Position numbers and translations under genes: made by a program
The notes under the pieces: generated by a model
What the model was told of the DNA's origin: nothing
The model's input: the letters and a program-made list of their open reading frames with translations, nothing else
Databases searched by the model: none
Source of the DNA: Desulforamulus aeronauticus DSM 10349
Lineage (GTDB): Bacteria; Bacillota; Desulfotomaculia; Desulfotomaculales; Desulfotomaculaceae
Length of the DNA: 64,000 nucleotides
NCBI RefSeq assembly: GCF_900142375.1
Contig: NZ_FRAR01000019.1
Coordinates: 56,996 to 120,995 of the forward strand
Reading direction: 5' to 3'
Part shown: piece after piece, positions 1 through 10,011 of the stretch
Layout: each line of letters starts with the position of its first letter
How positions within the stretch are numbered: position 1 is the first letter of the stretch

Positions 1-1
1 A

Positions 2-445
2 ATTCAATACCTACCCCAACGCATGCTCCTACCAGGTAAGACGTATCGACTAAAGGCTCACCTGGTTTCAATTAGTAATGAAACTCTCGATTACGAGTAT
101 TCTTTCTCCACCACCAACCTGGGACATAACCGATGGTTAGAATTTCAGCTAGCTCCTTCCCCTACTCTATGGCTGATGGAAGGTAACAAAACACTGAAAG
201 AAATGAAAGTAACCGTGAAAAGCGGACGAAAAATCCCCAGCGGTACCCTCTACGAGCAAAACCGAAATACTGGCTGGATCAGGCTTAATGCCGACATTCT
301 GTTGCACGCCTTACCGGAAGGAAAGGTAGACAATCATAAAAGTCTGGGACTTCCCACTACCTATAGCTGCATCTACCTCAAGGAGCAGGACTTAACAGAT
401 CTTCTCCAGGCTTTACCAGCGGGGTTCATGTTTACTTCCCGTTAA
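2..445 (+). CDS. hypothetical protein, probably 5'-truncated by the window edge
   Basis: The frame is open from base 2 and ends with TAA at 443-445. The first in-frame ATG (23) has no ribosome binding site, so the true start probably lies outside the window. The visible part is about 147 residues, rich in beta-strand-like patterns, with no signal peptide or membrane segment and no motif I recognise. It converges on polC and shares the bidirectional terminator at 524-566. Function unknown. Confidence 0.55.
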   Translation: MQYLPQRMLLPGKTYRLKAHLVSISNETLDYEYSFSTTNLGHNRWLEFQLAPSPTLWLMEGNKTLKEMKVTVKSGRKIPSGTLYEQNRNTGWIRLNADILLHALPEGKVDNHKSLGLPTTYSCIYLKEQDLTDLLQALPAGFMFTSR

Positions 446-523
446 GAAGGTTCGAGACAAACCTACATTACCAGTATACAGGAAAAACCGCCACATCGTA
501 ACATAAAAACACATAAATCAACA

Positions 524-566
524 AATGCCCTACAGCTCATGAGGATGAACTGTAGGGCATTCTTTT
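524..566. terminator. bidirectional intrinsic terminator between the first gene and polC
   Basis: Inverted repeat AATGCCCTACAG...CTGTAGGGCATT with a short loop, flanked by A-rich and T-rich sides, so it can serve both convergent genes. It ends the long minus-strand uppS-to-polC operon. Confidence 0.85.
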
Positions 567-3500
567 AAAATAAAGCCATCTGATCGGATTCTTGTAGATT
601 TCGTAGTGAACCATGATTTTGCAATACTTCGATTACCGTCTTGGATACCTTCGCCCGACTGCGCAGATCATCAATGGAGGTAAAGGGAGCCTCTTCTCTA
701 GCTGCTACAATGCTTTGGGCAGCGGCACTGCCTACACCCTGCAAACCGCCAAAGGGAGATAATAATCCGTCTGGTGTGATGATAAATTTGGCAGCATCTG
801 ATTTTTCGAGATTTACTGGTAATAGTTTGATACCCCGTTGGTTCATTTCCAGTGCGACTTCCAGAATGGTCAGGAGGTTTTTCTCCTTGGTGGCGGCCGC
901 GTTTCCTTTTTCCTCGATTTCTTCAATAACCTGCCGTATTTTACCTTCCCCTTGCACCATCAAATCCGCATCGAAATCATCGGCTCGTACTGTAAAATAA
1001 GCCGCATAAAAGGCTTCTGGACGGTACACTTTAAACCAGGCAATCCGAAAGGCCATCATCACGTAAGCGGTGGCGTGAGCCTTGGGGAACATGTATTTAA
1101 TCTTGCGGCACGATTCTATATACCATTCAGGCACCCCTTGGGCACGCATAGTTTCGGCATCCTCTTCCGTCACACCCTTACCCTTACGTACCCCCTCCAT
1201 AATTTTAAAGGCCTGTTTGGGCAGTAATCCCTGGTAAATAAGGTAGACCATTATATCATCCCGGGCCGAGATAGCCTCTGATAGTTTACAGGTACCTTGC
1301 CTAATTAAATCCTGGGCGTTATTCAGCCAAACATCCGTGCCGTGGGAAAAACCCGAGATGCGTACCAGCTCAGAAAAGGTATTGGGGTTGGTATCCACCA
1401 ACATTTGGCGAACAAATTTAGTACCAAACTCAGGGATAGCATAGGTGCCAACCTGGGAGCGAACTTGCTCCGGCGCTACTCCTAAAGCCTCGGTGGATGA
1501 GAATAGACTCATGGTTTTCGGATCATCCAGGGGAATCTGCCGGGCATTTAACCCCGTTAGATCCTCCAGCATACGAATAACCGTCGGGTCATCATGACCC
1601 AGAATATCCAGTTTCACCAGACTATCATGAATGGAGTGATAATCAAAGTGGGTGGTTCTGGTATCGGATTTTACATCATCCGCCGGGCGCTGCACCGGTG
1701 TAAACATATGCACATCCAGGTGGTTCGGTACCACCATCAACCCCCCCGGGTGCTGACCGGTGGTCCGCTTAACTCCGGCACAACCATTTACTAATCTCTT
1801 TAACTCAGCATTCTTTTTCTTGATATTTCGTTCTTCAAAATAGTTTTTAACAAAACCAAAGGCGGTTTTATCGGCAATGGTACCAATGGTACCGGCTCGG
1901 TAAACGTACTCCTTACCAAACAGTTCCTCCGTATATTTATGGGCTCGGGGCTGGTACTCACCGGAAAAGTTAAGATCAATATCGGGAACTTTATCTCCCT
2001 CGAAGCCCAAAAACACTTCGAAGGGAATATCATGACCATCCTTCACGAAGGCCGTACCACAGGTGGGGCAATTTTTATCCGGCATATCTGCACCACAGCC
2101 CGCTGATCCGTCTGTTAAAAACTCACTGTTCCGGCAGTTGGGACACCGATAATGGGGCGGTAATGGATTCACCTCTGTAATGCCGGTAAAGGTGGCCACC
2201 AAGGAAGAGCCTACGGAACCCCGGGAGCCTACCAAATAACCGTCATCCATGGATTTCTTAACCAGCTTTTGAGCAATTAAGTACAGCACCGCAAAACCAT
2301 TGCCAATGATTGATTTTAATTCCTTATCCACCCTTTGCTGTACCACTTCCGGCAAGGGTTCCCCGTACAGTTCCTGGGCCTTTTGCAAGGTCATATCGGT
2401 AATCTGCTGCTCCGCGCCTTCAATGGCTGGGGGGTGCAAAATGTCCGGGATGGGCTTAAAAGAGTTGACCGAATCGGCGATCTGCTGAGGATTCCTCACC
2501 ACCACTTGGCGGGCGGTATCGCTACCCAAATACAAAAATTCCTCCAACATTTCCTGGGTGGTTTTAAAGTAGAGGGGCGCCTGCTGATCGGCGTCCTCAA
2601 AGCCTTTACCCGCCATCAGGATGCGCCGGTAAACCTCATCCTCGGGGTTTAAAAAATGTACATCCCCGGTTGCCACCACCGGAATACCAAGTTTCTCTCC
2701 CAAGGACACCACTTTACGGTTTAATTCTCTGAGGTCTTCCTGTGTATTTACTTGTCCGTTGCGAACTAAAAATTCATTGTTGCCCAGGGGCTGGATTTCT
2801 AGGTAGTCATAGAAGGCGGCGATGTTCTCCAACTCTTCCTGGGAAGCACCGGCTAACAAAGCCTGAAACAATTCACCAGCCTCACAGGCAGAACCAATAA
2901 TCAGCCCTTCCCGCCGCTTCACCAATTCCTGTCTGGGAATCCGGGGTTGGCGGTGAAAGTACTGTAGATGGGACAAAGTAATCAATTGATATAAGTTCTT
3001 TAGACCAATCTCATCTTTGACCAAGATGGTAATGTGCCTGGATCTCAGCTTGTCCTGTTGGACTCCCCGGCCCAGCTCATTAAGCTGCTTAAGCTCTGTC
3101 GTACCTTGTTCCATCAATTTTTTTAGTAATAGTAGCCATAATTTACCGGTGGCTGCCGCGTCGTCCACCGCCCGGTGGTGGTTGGCCAACTCAATCTTAA
3201 ACTCTTTCACCAAGGTCCCTAGCTTATGATTTTTTAAAGTGGGTAAGAGAATCCTGGCCACACCCAAGGTATCGATAACCGTATTCTTAACTTCCACCTG
3301 AAGGTGTCTTCGAAAACCAACCTTCAGGAAACCCAGATCAAAGGAAGCATTATGCGCTACCAGAACTGAATCGCCAATAAATTCCTGTAAGGCGCCCAGA
3401 GCCTCAGGCACTGCCGGTGCATCTTTCACCATCTCCGGGGTAATGCCGGTAAGCTTGGTAACTTCGTAAGGAATTTCTTTGCCCGGCTTGACTAGGGTGG

Positions 3501-4851
3501 TAAAGCGAGCCACTTCGTTCCCCTCACTATACTTTACCGCACCAATTTCAATAATATCATCGGTCCGAGGGGAAAAACCGGTGGTCTCAAAATCCAAAAT
3601 CACATAGGGCAAATTAGCCAATGGCTGATTCTCCTGTAGGTTCCATAGGGTGGGGATGCCGTCATCAATAAGATAACCTTCCACACCATAGATTAGCTTG
3701 ATACCGGCCTTTTTAGCAGCAGCATAGGCATCGGGAAAGGCTTGCACCACGCCATGATCGGTAATGGCTACGGCTGGGTGTCCCCAAGCGGCTGCCAATT
3801 TTACAGCATCTGCAGTACCACAAACACTATCCATCGAACTCATTTTGGTATGTAAATGTAATTCCACCCTCTTTTCAGAGGCGGTATCCATGCGCACTGG
3901 AGGAGCATTCCCTAGATTGATATCATAGGCCATGACAGTTAACTCTTGGGAAAACTTATCGTATTGAGCCGGCCCCCTTACCACTACCCAGAGACCATTC
4001 TTTAACCGCTCACTGGTTTCTGTGTCACCCTCATCCAGAAATTTTTTTACCTCAATGGAATCGGTATTATCCGTTAGGCAAAAGGTTACTATTTGACGGC
4101 CTGATTTTAGTTGCCTAAAGTCCACATCGAAGATCTTACCTTGAATAACAACACTGCGTTCTTCCTCTTGAATCTCGACAACCGGCGTGGTTTGTCCTTT
4201 GATGGCTTTCCCTATAATAATTCTAGGATCCCCGGTGTGACTGGCAGAGGATGTCTTTTCTTTACTAGGGGGCGCACTGTTTTGTTCAATAACTAGTTTT
4301 TCTCTGATTTCCTGTTCTATTTGCTCCTGCAATTGACACCAGGATTCATCTTCTTCGGGTTGGTGTCTAATTGTCATCTGAACATCTGTTTCTAGACCAC
4401 ATTTTGCTTTTAGCCAATTTTTTAGGTAAAAATCGCATTCTCTACCCTTAAGTAACTCATGGGTAACCTCGTCTGGCAAGAATAAGGTTAAACAATGCTC
4501 CTGCCATTGCCATTCGACCTTCTGCAGGCAACCCCGTAAAACTGGATAGCGATGCGCCAACTCGGCTTTGATTAATTCGAAATCCGGTTGATTGGTAACT
4601 GCAGTTGTCGTAGGTTGTTGAATATCTAAAGCCAACAAAACCGGCCCTGGTGTTAAGCATTCCAGGGCCGATTGAAGTTGCAATATTTCTTCACCAGTTA
4701 GTTGTTGTTCCAGATGTAAAGATAATTTCCATTGTCTTTTTTGAGTATTAACCGCTACCCGGGTAATTTTAGCATGTTTAAAGATGTCTTCCTGCAGGTT
4801 GTTGCTGTGCTGTTTATGTTTGTCCAGTACATCTAGCAGTGATACAGCCAC
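565..4851 (-). CDS. polC: DNA polymerase III alpha subunit, Gram-positive PolC type
   Basis: Replicative polymerase of low-GC Gram-positives, about 1428 residues (family about 1430-1440). In order: N-terminal and OB-fold region, PHP domain with HLHTK (about 332-336), a DEDD 3'-5' exonuclease inserted in the PHP domain with DFETTG (D420, E422), a Cys4 zinc knuckle (CPNC...CPTCG, about 901-930) and the palm with PDID (D957, D959). I prefer the GTG start at 4851, which has GGAGGG six bases upstream. An in-frame ATG at 4875 has no clear Shine-Dalgarno. Last gene of the uppS-cdsA-dxr-rseP-ispG-proS-polC cluster typical of Firmicutes. Confidence 0.97.
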   Translation of the reverse strand: MAVSLLDVLDKHKQHSNNLQEDIFKHAKITRVAVNTQKRQWKLSLHLEQQLTGEEILQLQSALECLTPGPVLLALDIQQPTTTAVTNQPDFELIKAELAHRYPVLRGCLQKVEWQWQEHCLTLFLPDEVTHELLKGRECDFYLKNWLKAKCGLETDVQMTIRHQPEEDESWCQLQEQIEQEIREKLVIEQNSAPPSKEKTSSASHTGDPRIIIGKAIKGQTTPVVEIQEEERSVVIQGKIFDVDFRQLKSGRQIVTFCLTDNTDSIEVKKFLDEGDTETSERLKNGLWVVVRGPAQYDKFSQELTVMAYDINLGNAPPVRMDTASEKRVELHLHTKMSSMDSVCGTADAVKLAAAWGHPAVAITDHGVVQAFPDAYAAAKKAGIKLIYGVEGYLIDDGIPTLWNLQENQPLANLPYVILDFETTGFSPRTDDIIEIGAVKYSEGNEVARFTTLVKPGKEIPYEVTKLTGITPEMVKDAPAVPEALGALQEFIGDSVLVAHNASFDLGFLKVGFRRHLQVEVKNTVIDTLGVARILLPTLKNHKLGTLVKEFKIELANHHRAVDDAAATGKLWLLLLKKLMEQGTTELKQLNELGRGVQQDKLRSRHITILVKDEIGLKNLYQLITLSHLQYFHRQPRIPRQELVKRREGLIIGSACEAGELFQALLAGASQEELENIAAFYDYLEIQPLGNNEFLVRNGQVNTQEDLRELNRKVVSLGEKLGIPVVATGDVHFLNPEDEVYRRILMAGKGFEDADQQAPLYFKTTQEMLEEFLYLGSDTARQVVVRNPQQIADSVNSFKPIPDILHPPAIEGAEQQITDMTLQKAQELYGEPLPEVVQQRVDKELKSIIGNGFAVLYLIAQKLVKKSMDDGYLVGSRGSVGSSLVATFTGITEVNPLPPHYRCPNCRNSEFLTDGSAGCGADMPDKNCPTCGTAFVKDGHDIPFEVFLGFEGDKVPDIDLNFSGEYQPRAHKYTEELFGKEYVYRAGTIGTIADKTAFGFVKNYFEERNIKKKNAELKRLVNGCAGVKRTTGQHPGGLMVVPNHLDVHMFTPVQRPADDVKSDTRTTHFDYHSIHDSLVKLDILGHDDPTVIRMLEDLTGLNARQIPLDDPKTMSLFSSTEALGVAPEQVRSQVGTYAIPEFGTKFVRQMLVDTNPNTFSELVRISGFSHGTDVWLNNAQDLIRQGTCKLSEAISARDDIMVYLIYQGLLPKQAFKIMEGVRKGKGVTEEDAETMRAQGVPEWYIESCRKIKYMFPKAHATAYVMMAFRIAWFKVYRPEAFYAAYFTVRADDFDADLMVQGEGKIRQVIEEIEEKGNAAATKEKNLLTILEVALEMNQRGIKLLPVNLEKSDAAKFIITPDGLLSPFGGLQGVGSAAAQSIVAAREEAPFTSIDDLRSRAKVSKTVIEVLQNHGSLRNLQESDQMALF

Positions 4852-4885
4852 TGTTAACCCTCCATACAAATCCATAAGAGAATGA

Positions 4886-6043
4886 CTACTGAAATGCTTC
4901 GATTTCGTTGCGTTCTTCTACTAATTTTTGTATAACATCAACGGCCGCGGCTGCAGATCTAGGACTGCCAATTCTTATGGCAGCTTCCCGCATAGAGGTT
5001 TGCCAAGCTGGTAATTTCAAATAGTTTTTGATCTGTTGAATCAGGTCCTTGGAATCTCTCACCAGTCTGGCCGCCCCAGCATTTTCCAAAAACTCGGCGT
5101 TTCGTTCCTCTTGTCCAGGGATAGGATTGGTGATAAACATGGGTAAACCACTGGCCATCGCTTCGGAGGAAGAGAGTCCACCCGCTTTACCAATCATGAT
5201 ATCACAAGCTGCCATTAGTTCTTGGATATTATTAATATAGCCCAAAATATGAACCCTACCAGGCAAATGAGCCTTGCTTAATTTATTTCTAAGCTGTTCA
5301 TTCTTGCCGCAAACCACCATCAATTGGCATGGCAAATGGGACGCAGCTAAATCTTTAACTACCTCCTCTAAGGGACCCATGCCTAATCCACCACCCATAA
5401 TAAGTACAGCAGGAAGTTCCGGGTCCATCTGCCACTGACGGCGTAAAATCAGTTTATCCTTAGAAGAACTAAAATCAGGATCAATGGGTATCCCTGTGGC
5501 CTCTATCTTAGTAACGGCAATACCATGGTCTGTAAAAGCCTTCACCAGAGACTGCGCTGCCACCAGATAACAATCTACCTCATCAAAGAGCCAGAAAGGA
5601 TGGACTGTAAAATCTGTAATGGCAGCGATAATCGGTACCGAACATTTTTCCCTGCGCCGTAAATCTGTCAGTATGCCTAAAGGAAAGGGATGCGTACAGA
5701 CAATGGCTTGGGGTCCCATTTGTTCAATAAGTGAAATCAGTTTCGGTGCTGCCAATTTATTGATAATCCGATTAAATTCATGCTTAGCGAAACCCGAAAA
5801 GGGCTTTTCTTTTTCTGCTTGACGGTAAAAATATCCATAAATTACCGGCGACATTTTGATAACTTCCATATAAGTCCCCAAGACCATTTTCTCAATGAGG
5901 GGACTGGCATAGCGAAAAGTATCTAAGATCGTGACTACAGCTCGGGGATTCCGCTGTAATATCTCTTGTTTAATGGCCGCCGCAGCCCTCATATGCCCTT
6001 CTCCTGCGGAAACGGACAGTATCAGAACTTTATCTAATATCAT
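4886..6043 (-). CDS. MGDG synthase/UgtP-like glycosyltransferase (GT28-type)
   Basis: About 385 residues with the two-lobed GT-B pattern of monogalactosyldiacylglycerol synthases and processive diacylglycerol glucosyltransferases: N-terminal SAGEGHMRAA acceptor-side motif, central GGGLGMGP, and the C-terminal nucleotide-sugar site GKAGGLSSSEAMASGLP. It probably transfers a sugar from a UDP-sugar to a membrane lipid; the exact sugar and acceptor cannot be read. ATG 6043 has AGGTGG five bases upstream; a GTG at 6052 abutting the proS stop is a weaker alternative. It sits between proS and polC, where other Firmicutes usually have none, so it is probably co-transcribed with them. Confidence 0.8.
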   Translation of the reverse strand: MILDKVLILSVSAGEGHMRAAAAIKQEILQRNPRAVVTILDTFRYASPLIEKMVLGTYMEVIKMSPVIYGYFYRQAEKEKPFSGFAKHEFNRIINKLAAPKLISLIEQMGPQAIVCTHPFPLGILTDLRRREKCSVPIIAAITDFTVHPFWLFDEVDCYLVAAQSLVKAFTDHGIAVTKIEATGIPIDPDFSSSKDKLILRRQWQMDPELPAVLIMGGGLGMGPLEEVVKDLAASHLPCQLMVVCGKNEQLRNKLSKAHLPGRVHILGYINNIQELMAACDIMIGKAGGLSSSEAMASGLPMFITNPIPGQEERNAEFLENAGAARLVRDSKDLIQQIKNYLKLPAWQTSMREAAIRIGSPRSAAAAVDVIQKLVEERNEIEAFQ

Positions 6044-6052
6044 CTTTACCAC

Positions 6053-7762
6053 CTACAAAGTTGGCAATAATTTATTAATTTGTTCCACCACCTGAGCAAC
6101 AGGTATCAACTCGGTTTTACCGGTTCGACGCTGGTGTACCTCTACCACGCCTTCTTCAATGGCTTTACCACCAACAACGATCCTGAGTGGGTAACCAATC
6201 AGATCGGCATCTTTAAACTTGACCCCGGGTCGTTCAGTCCGATCGTCCAGAACTGTTTCTACACCGGTTTGATTTAGCTCTTGATATAACTTTCCAGCTA
6301 ATTTCACTTGGTTTTCATCCTTGGCACTAACCGGAATAACCACTGCATGGAAGGGAGCAATGGCCGCGGGCCAAATAATGCCATTTTCGTCGTTATTTTG
6401 TTCAATAGCAGCTGCCATGGTACGGCTGACACCAATGCCATAGCACCCCATCACAATGGGTTTTTCCTTGCCGTTTTCATCCAAAAAGGTAGCACCTAAT
6501 GTTTCACTATATTTGGTTCCCAGCTTAAAAATTTGTCCAACTTCAATCCCTTTTGCTTCTTGAAGTTCTGCCTGGCACTTAGGGCATGGCTCACCTGCTC
6601 GTACCAAGCGGATATCTTCCACCAACTCCGGTTTAAAATCACGGTTGGGGTTAACATTGGCGAAGTGGGCCTCAGCCTTGTTAGCTCCTGCCACTGCATT
6701 AGCCATGGCCATAACTTCGGGGTCAGCCACCATGCGAATGTTTTTAAGTCCCACCGGACCTACGTAACCGGCAACGGCACCAGTGGCCTGCTGGATAGCA
6801 GCATCACCAGCCAATTCCAGCGTCAGGGCACCCAGAACGTTTTGCAGTTTGATCTCGTTGACATCCCGATCACCCCGTACCAATGCAGCCACAATTTCTT
6901 TATCAGTTTGATAGATCATGGTTTTAATAATCTGACCTGTTGCCATACTCAAAAAGGCCGCCACTTGGTCAGCAGATTTTTGTCCGGGTGTAGAGACTTC
7001 TTTAAGAGCTAGTTGTTGAGTGGTGGGATCCAAACCAGCAGCAGGTTGCGAAGTAGCTTTTTCTACGTTGGCAGCATAATCACACTTGGTACAATAAAGA
7101 ATAGCAGCCTCACCAGACTCAGCCAATACCATAAATTCATGTGTACTACTACCACCAATGGCCCCGGAATCGGCCTCTACAGGTCGGAATTGCAAGCCAC
7201 AGCGATTGAAAACATTGGTGTAGGCCTCATGCATTTTTTTATAGCTGACATCCAAAGCAGCTTCATCGCGATCAAAGGAATAAAGATCTTTCATGATGAA
7301 TTCCCTACCCCGCATTAAACCAAAACGTGGGCGACGCTCATCCCGAAACTTATTTTGGATTTGGTAGAGCAATTGTGGCATTTGTTTATAAGAACGAACC
7401 TCACCGCGCATCAGCAAGGTAATAACTTCTTCGTGGGTGGGACCAAGACAAAAATCCCGGTTGTGGCGATCCTTCAGCCGAAATAATTCAGGTCCATAGA
7501 CATGCCAGCGGCCGGATTCCAACCACATCTCTGCGGGCTGAATAATGGGCATTAACAGTTCTTGTCCACCCTGCTTGTCCATTTCCTCCCGAACAATGTT
7601 CTTGATCTTTCTCAACACCCGTTGAGCTAATGGTAAATAGGTGTAAACACCGGAAGCCGCTTTACGAATAAAACCGGCACGCAGTAACAATTTATGGCTG
7701 ACCACTTCAGCTTCTGCCGGTACTTCGCGCAGGGTGGGAATTAACATTTCCGTGGTACGCAT
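6053..7762 (-). CDS. proS: prolyl-tRNA synthetase, bacterial type with editing insertion
   Basis: Class II aminoacyl-tRNA synthetase charging tRNA-Pro, 569 residues. It starts with [20 protein letters not shown], has the class II core with GPTHEEVIT and [10 protein letters not shown], then the INS editing domain (about 225-405, with PVGL and NPNRDF), then the C-terminal anticodon-binding domain. Start at ATG 7762 rests on AAGGAGG ten bases upstream and on family length. The frame runs 41 codons further upstream, but that extension is unlike ProS. It lies between ispG and the glycosyltransferase in the same operon. Confidence 0.96.
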   Translation of the reverse strand: MRTTEMLIPTLREVPAEAEVVSHKLLLRAGFIRKAASGVYTYLPLAQRVLRKIKNIVREEMDKQGGQELLMPIIQPAEMWLESGRWHVYGPELFRLKDRHNRDFCLGPTHEEVITLLMRGEVRSYKQMPQLLYQIQNKFRDERRPRFGLMRGREFIMKDLYSFDRDEAALDVSYKKMHEAYTNVFNRCGLQFRPVEADSGAIGGSSTHEFMVLAESGEAAILYCTKCDYAANVEKATSQPAAGLDPTTQQLALKEVSTPGQKSADQVAAFLSMATGQIIKTMIYQTDKEIVAALVRGDRDVNEIKLQNVLGALTLELAGDAAIQQATGAVAGYVGPVGLKNIRMVADPEVMAMANAVAGANKAEAHFANVNPNRDFKPELVEDIRLVRAGEPCPKCQAELQEAKGIEVGQIFKLGTKYSETLGATFLDENGKEKPIVMGCYGIGVSRTMAAAIEQNNDENGIIWPAAIAPFHAVVIPVSAKDENQVKLAGKLYQELNQTGVETVLDDRTERPGVKFKDADLIGYPLRIVVGGKAIEEGVVEVHQRRTGKTELIPVAQVVEQINKLLPTL

Positions 7763-7906
7763 GATTGGATGTCCTCCTTGGTTATGCAAAATTATGCTAG
7801 TGGCCATAAGCCGTAGTTTTTCTATCCTGATAATAACTGAAAAGGTTAGTATGGGTATGGTGTTATCATTTTCTGATAGAACCAAACCCAGTTGGTATGT
7901 ATCTTC

Positions 7907-8956
7907 CTATAGCTCCTCAATTTCCTTCAATAGCTCCTCCAACAGCCTTTCTTCCGGCACCTGGCGGATGATTTCGCCTTTGCGGAAGATGAGGCCCACC
8001 CCTTTGCCGCCGGCAATACCTACATCAGCCTCTCTGGCTTCGCCGGGTCCGTTTACGGCACAGCCCATGACTGCCACTTTAATAGGCTTGTCTACTTTGG
8101 CCAGCCTCTCTTCTACCTCTTCGGCAATTTTAATCAGGTTGATTTGGGTTCTACCGCAGGTGGGGCAGGAAATAAGTTCTACACCCCGCTTACGCAAATT
8201 GAGTGCCTTAAGGATATCCCAGGCCACTGAAATCTCATGCCGGGGATGTCCAGTCAGGGATACCCGAATAGTATCACCAATGCCTTCAGCAAGCAGAGCA
8301 CCAATTCCTACCGCCGACTTAATGGTACCCCCTTTAATGGTACCTGCTTCGGTAACTCCCACATGCATCGGGTAGTCTACCACATCCGTAAGTCTACGAT
8401 AAGCCTCCAGCATCAGAGGTATGTTAGAGGCTTTAAGGGAGACTTTAATCTCCGGATAATTCAGATCCTCCAGCAACTTGATGTGATTAAGGGCACTTTC
8501 TACCATGGCTGCTGCTGTAACACCGCCGTGTTTTTTCAACAATTCTTTTTCCAGGGAGCCAGCGTTTACCCCTATCCGAATGGGCACCCGGCGTTCCCGG
8601 GCGGCAGCCACAACTTCCTGTACTTTGGCAGTTCCGCCAATATTCCCTGGATTAATCCTTAAACCGTCTATCCCAGCTCTTAAAGCTGCCAGAGCTAAGC
8701 GATAATCAAAGTGAATATCCGCTATCAACGGAATGGCAATGCTTTTTTTGATGGTAGTTAATGCTTCTGCAGCCTCCCCGTCAGGAACTGCCACGCGTAC
8801 TATTTCACAGCCAATCTGAGACAATTCATCAATTTGAGCTATGGTTGCACCTGTGTCCCGGGTATCGGTATTCGTCATCGATTGGACAATCACAGGGGCA
8901 TCTCCACCAATCTGTACCGAGCCCACCATCACAGGACGTGTTTGTTTCTTTCTCAT
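7907..8956 (-). CDS. ispG: 4-hydroxy-3-methylbut-2-enyl diphosphate synthase
   Basis: Penultimate enzyme of the MEP isoprenoid pathway; reductively opens the cyclic diphosphate MEcPP to HMBPP using a [4Fe-4S] cluster. 349 residues with a TIM-barrel N-terminal part and a C-terminal cluster domain carrying CPTC (C264, C267) and MGCAVNGPGE (C299, E306), the usual three Cys plus Glu ligand set. ATG 8956 has GGAGG upstream; longer in-frame starts would overlap rseP. Sits with dxr, another MEP gene, and near a small ferredoxin gene that could supply electrons. Confidence 0.96.
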   Translation of the reverse strand: MRKKQTRPVMVGSVQIGGDAPVIVQSMTNTDTRDTGATIAQIDELSQIGCEIVRVAVPDGEAAEALTTIKKSIAIPLIADIHFDYRLALAALRAGIDGLRINPGNIGGTAKVQEVVAAARERRVPIRIGVNAGSLEKELLKKHGGVTAAAMVESALNHIKLLEDLNYPEIKVSLKASNIPLMLEAYRRLTDVVDYPMHVGVTEAGTIKGGTIKSAVGIGALLAEGIGDTIRVSLTGHPRHEISVAWDILKALNLRKRGVELISCPTCGRTQINLIKIAEEVEERLAKVDKPIKVAVMGCAVNGPGEAREADVGIAGGKGVGLIFRKGEIIRQVPEERLLEELLKEIEEL

Positions 8957-8966
8957 GATACCTCCA

Positions 8967-10001
8967 CTAGCGATTGCTAAACAGCAACGAAACGATATCA
9001 TTATAGGTAATGACAACCATCAGTAACAACAGTAAGCCAAAGCCGATTAGGTGAATGAAACTCTCCTTAGCAGCTTCCACCGGTCTACCGGAAATCTTTT
9101 CCCACAGTAAAAACAACACTCTGCTGCCATCCAAGGCGGGTATCGGGAAAAGGTTAAACAATCCCAGGTTAATACTAAGAAAAGCTGCTAACTGCATAAC
9201 CTGGAAAATCCCAAATTCCGCAGCTTTGCTAATCTCATTAACCACTCGGACTGGCCCACCTAGATCCGCTGGCACCTGCTGCATAAACATTTTGCCAATG
9301 AAGGTGATAATTAATCCGGTAATCTGTACCGTATAGGTTACACCTGTGGCCAAAGCACTGAAGGGGTTTTGTTGCTGCATGGTTGGGCGAATACCCATTT
9401 TATACTGTCCGGTTTCATCTTTTACAGTATTAACTGTTAGAAGAATTTCCTCGGTATCCCTTTGCACCTTAAGCTGTAAAGGTTTGCCTGCTTGTTTGTT
9501 CGTTTCAGTAACCAACTGATCCCAGTTTTCTATAGCGGTCTGGTTAACTGTTTTGATTTGGTCACCCATTTGTAAACCAGCTTTTTGAGCCGGCGATCCA
9601 GCAATCACTTCGCCGATGACAGTGGTGGTGCTGGGTACTCCCTGGATCATTAAAATAGCGGCAAAAAGAACCGCTGCCAAAATAAAATTCATTAAAGGGC
9701 CGGCGATAATAACGGCTGCTCTTTGCAAAGCTGTTTTATGATTAAAGGTTTTTTCAATGGGGATACCCTTATCCTCTTCTTCATTAGGGTCCATGCCTGC
9801 CATCCGAACAAAGCCCCCAAGAGGTAATAGGCGAAGATTATAGATGGTTTCGCCCCGGTGGACCCCAAATAGTTTAGGTCCGAATCCTAAGCTAAATTCG
9901 TGTACCATAATCCCCACTCTTTTGGCTACCAGGAAATGACCTAACTCATGAAAAAAGATTAATAAACCAAAAACAACCACCGAAGCGATAAATGTTTGCA
10001 T
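8967..10001 (-). CDS. rseP: RseP/SpoIVFB-type site-2 zinc metalloprotease (M50)
   Basis: Intramembrane protease of 344 residues. HELGH in the first membrane segment (about 18-22) supplies two zinc ligands and the catalytic Glu. A PDZ domain follows (about 125-200). Near the C-terminus NLFPIPALDG gives the conserved Asp ligand. Membrane helices lie at both ends. It probably cleaves anti-sigma factors or signal-peptide remnants, as RasP does in Bacillus. RBS GAGGTG precedes ATG 10001. Dxr lies 10 bases upstream. Confidence 0.95.
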   Translation of the reverse strand: MQTFIASVVVFGLLIFFHELGHFLVAKRVGIMVHEFSLGFGPKLFGVHRGETIYNLRLLPLGGFVRMAGMDPNEEEDKGIPIEKTFNHKTALQRAAVIIAGPLMNFILAAVLFAAILMIQGVPSTTTVIGEVIAGSPAQKAGLQMGDQIKTVNQTAIENWDQLVTETNKQAGKPLQLKVQRDTEEILLTVNTVKDETGQYKMGIRPTMQQQNPFSALATGVTYTVQITGLIITFIGKMFMQQVPADLGGPVRVVNEISKAAEFGIFQVMQLAAFLSINLGLFNLFPIPALDGSRVLFLLWEKISGRPVEAAKESFIHLIGFGLLLLLMVVITYNDIVSLLFSNR

Positions 10002-10011
10002 ATTTTCACCT

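Noticed and set aside
838..1227. Plus-strand reading frames inside polC and many similar frames inside other genes
   Set aside because: They lie antisense to strongly conserved genes, lack SDs and carry no recognisable motif.
7763..7885. 41-codon N-terminal extension of ProS
   Set aside because: The reading frame is open, but the extension is not ProS-like and a strong SD stands before ATG 7762.
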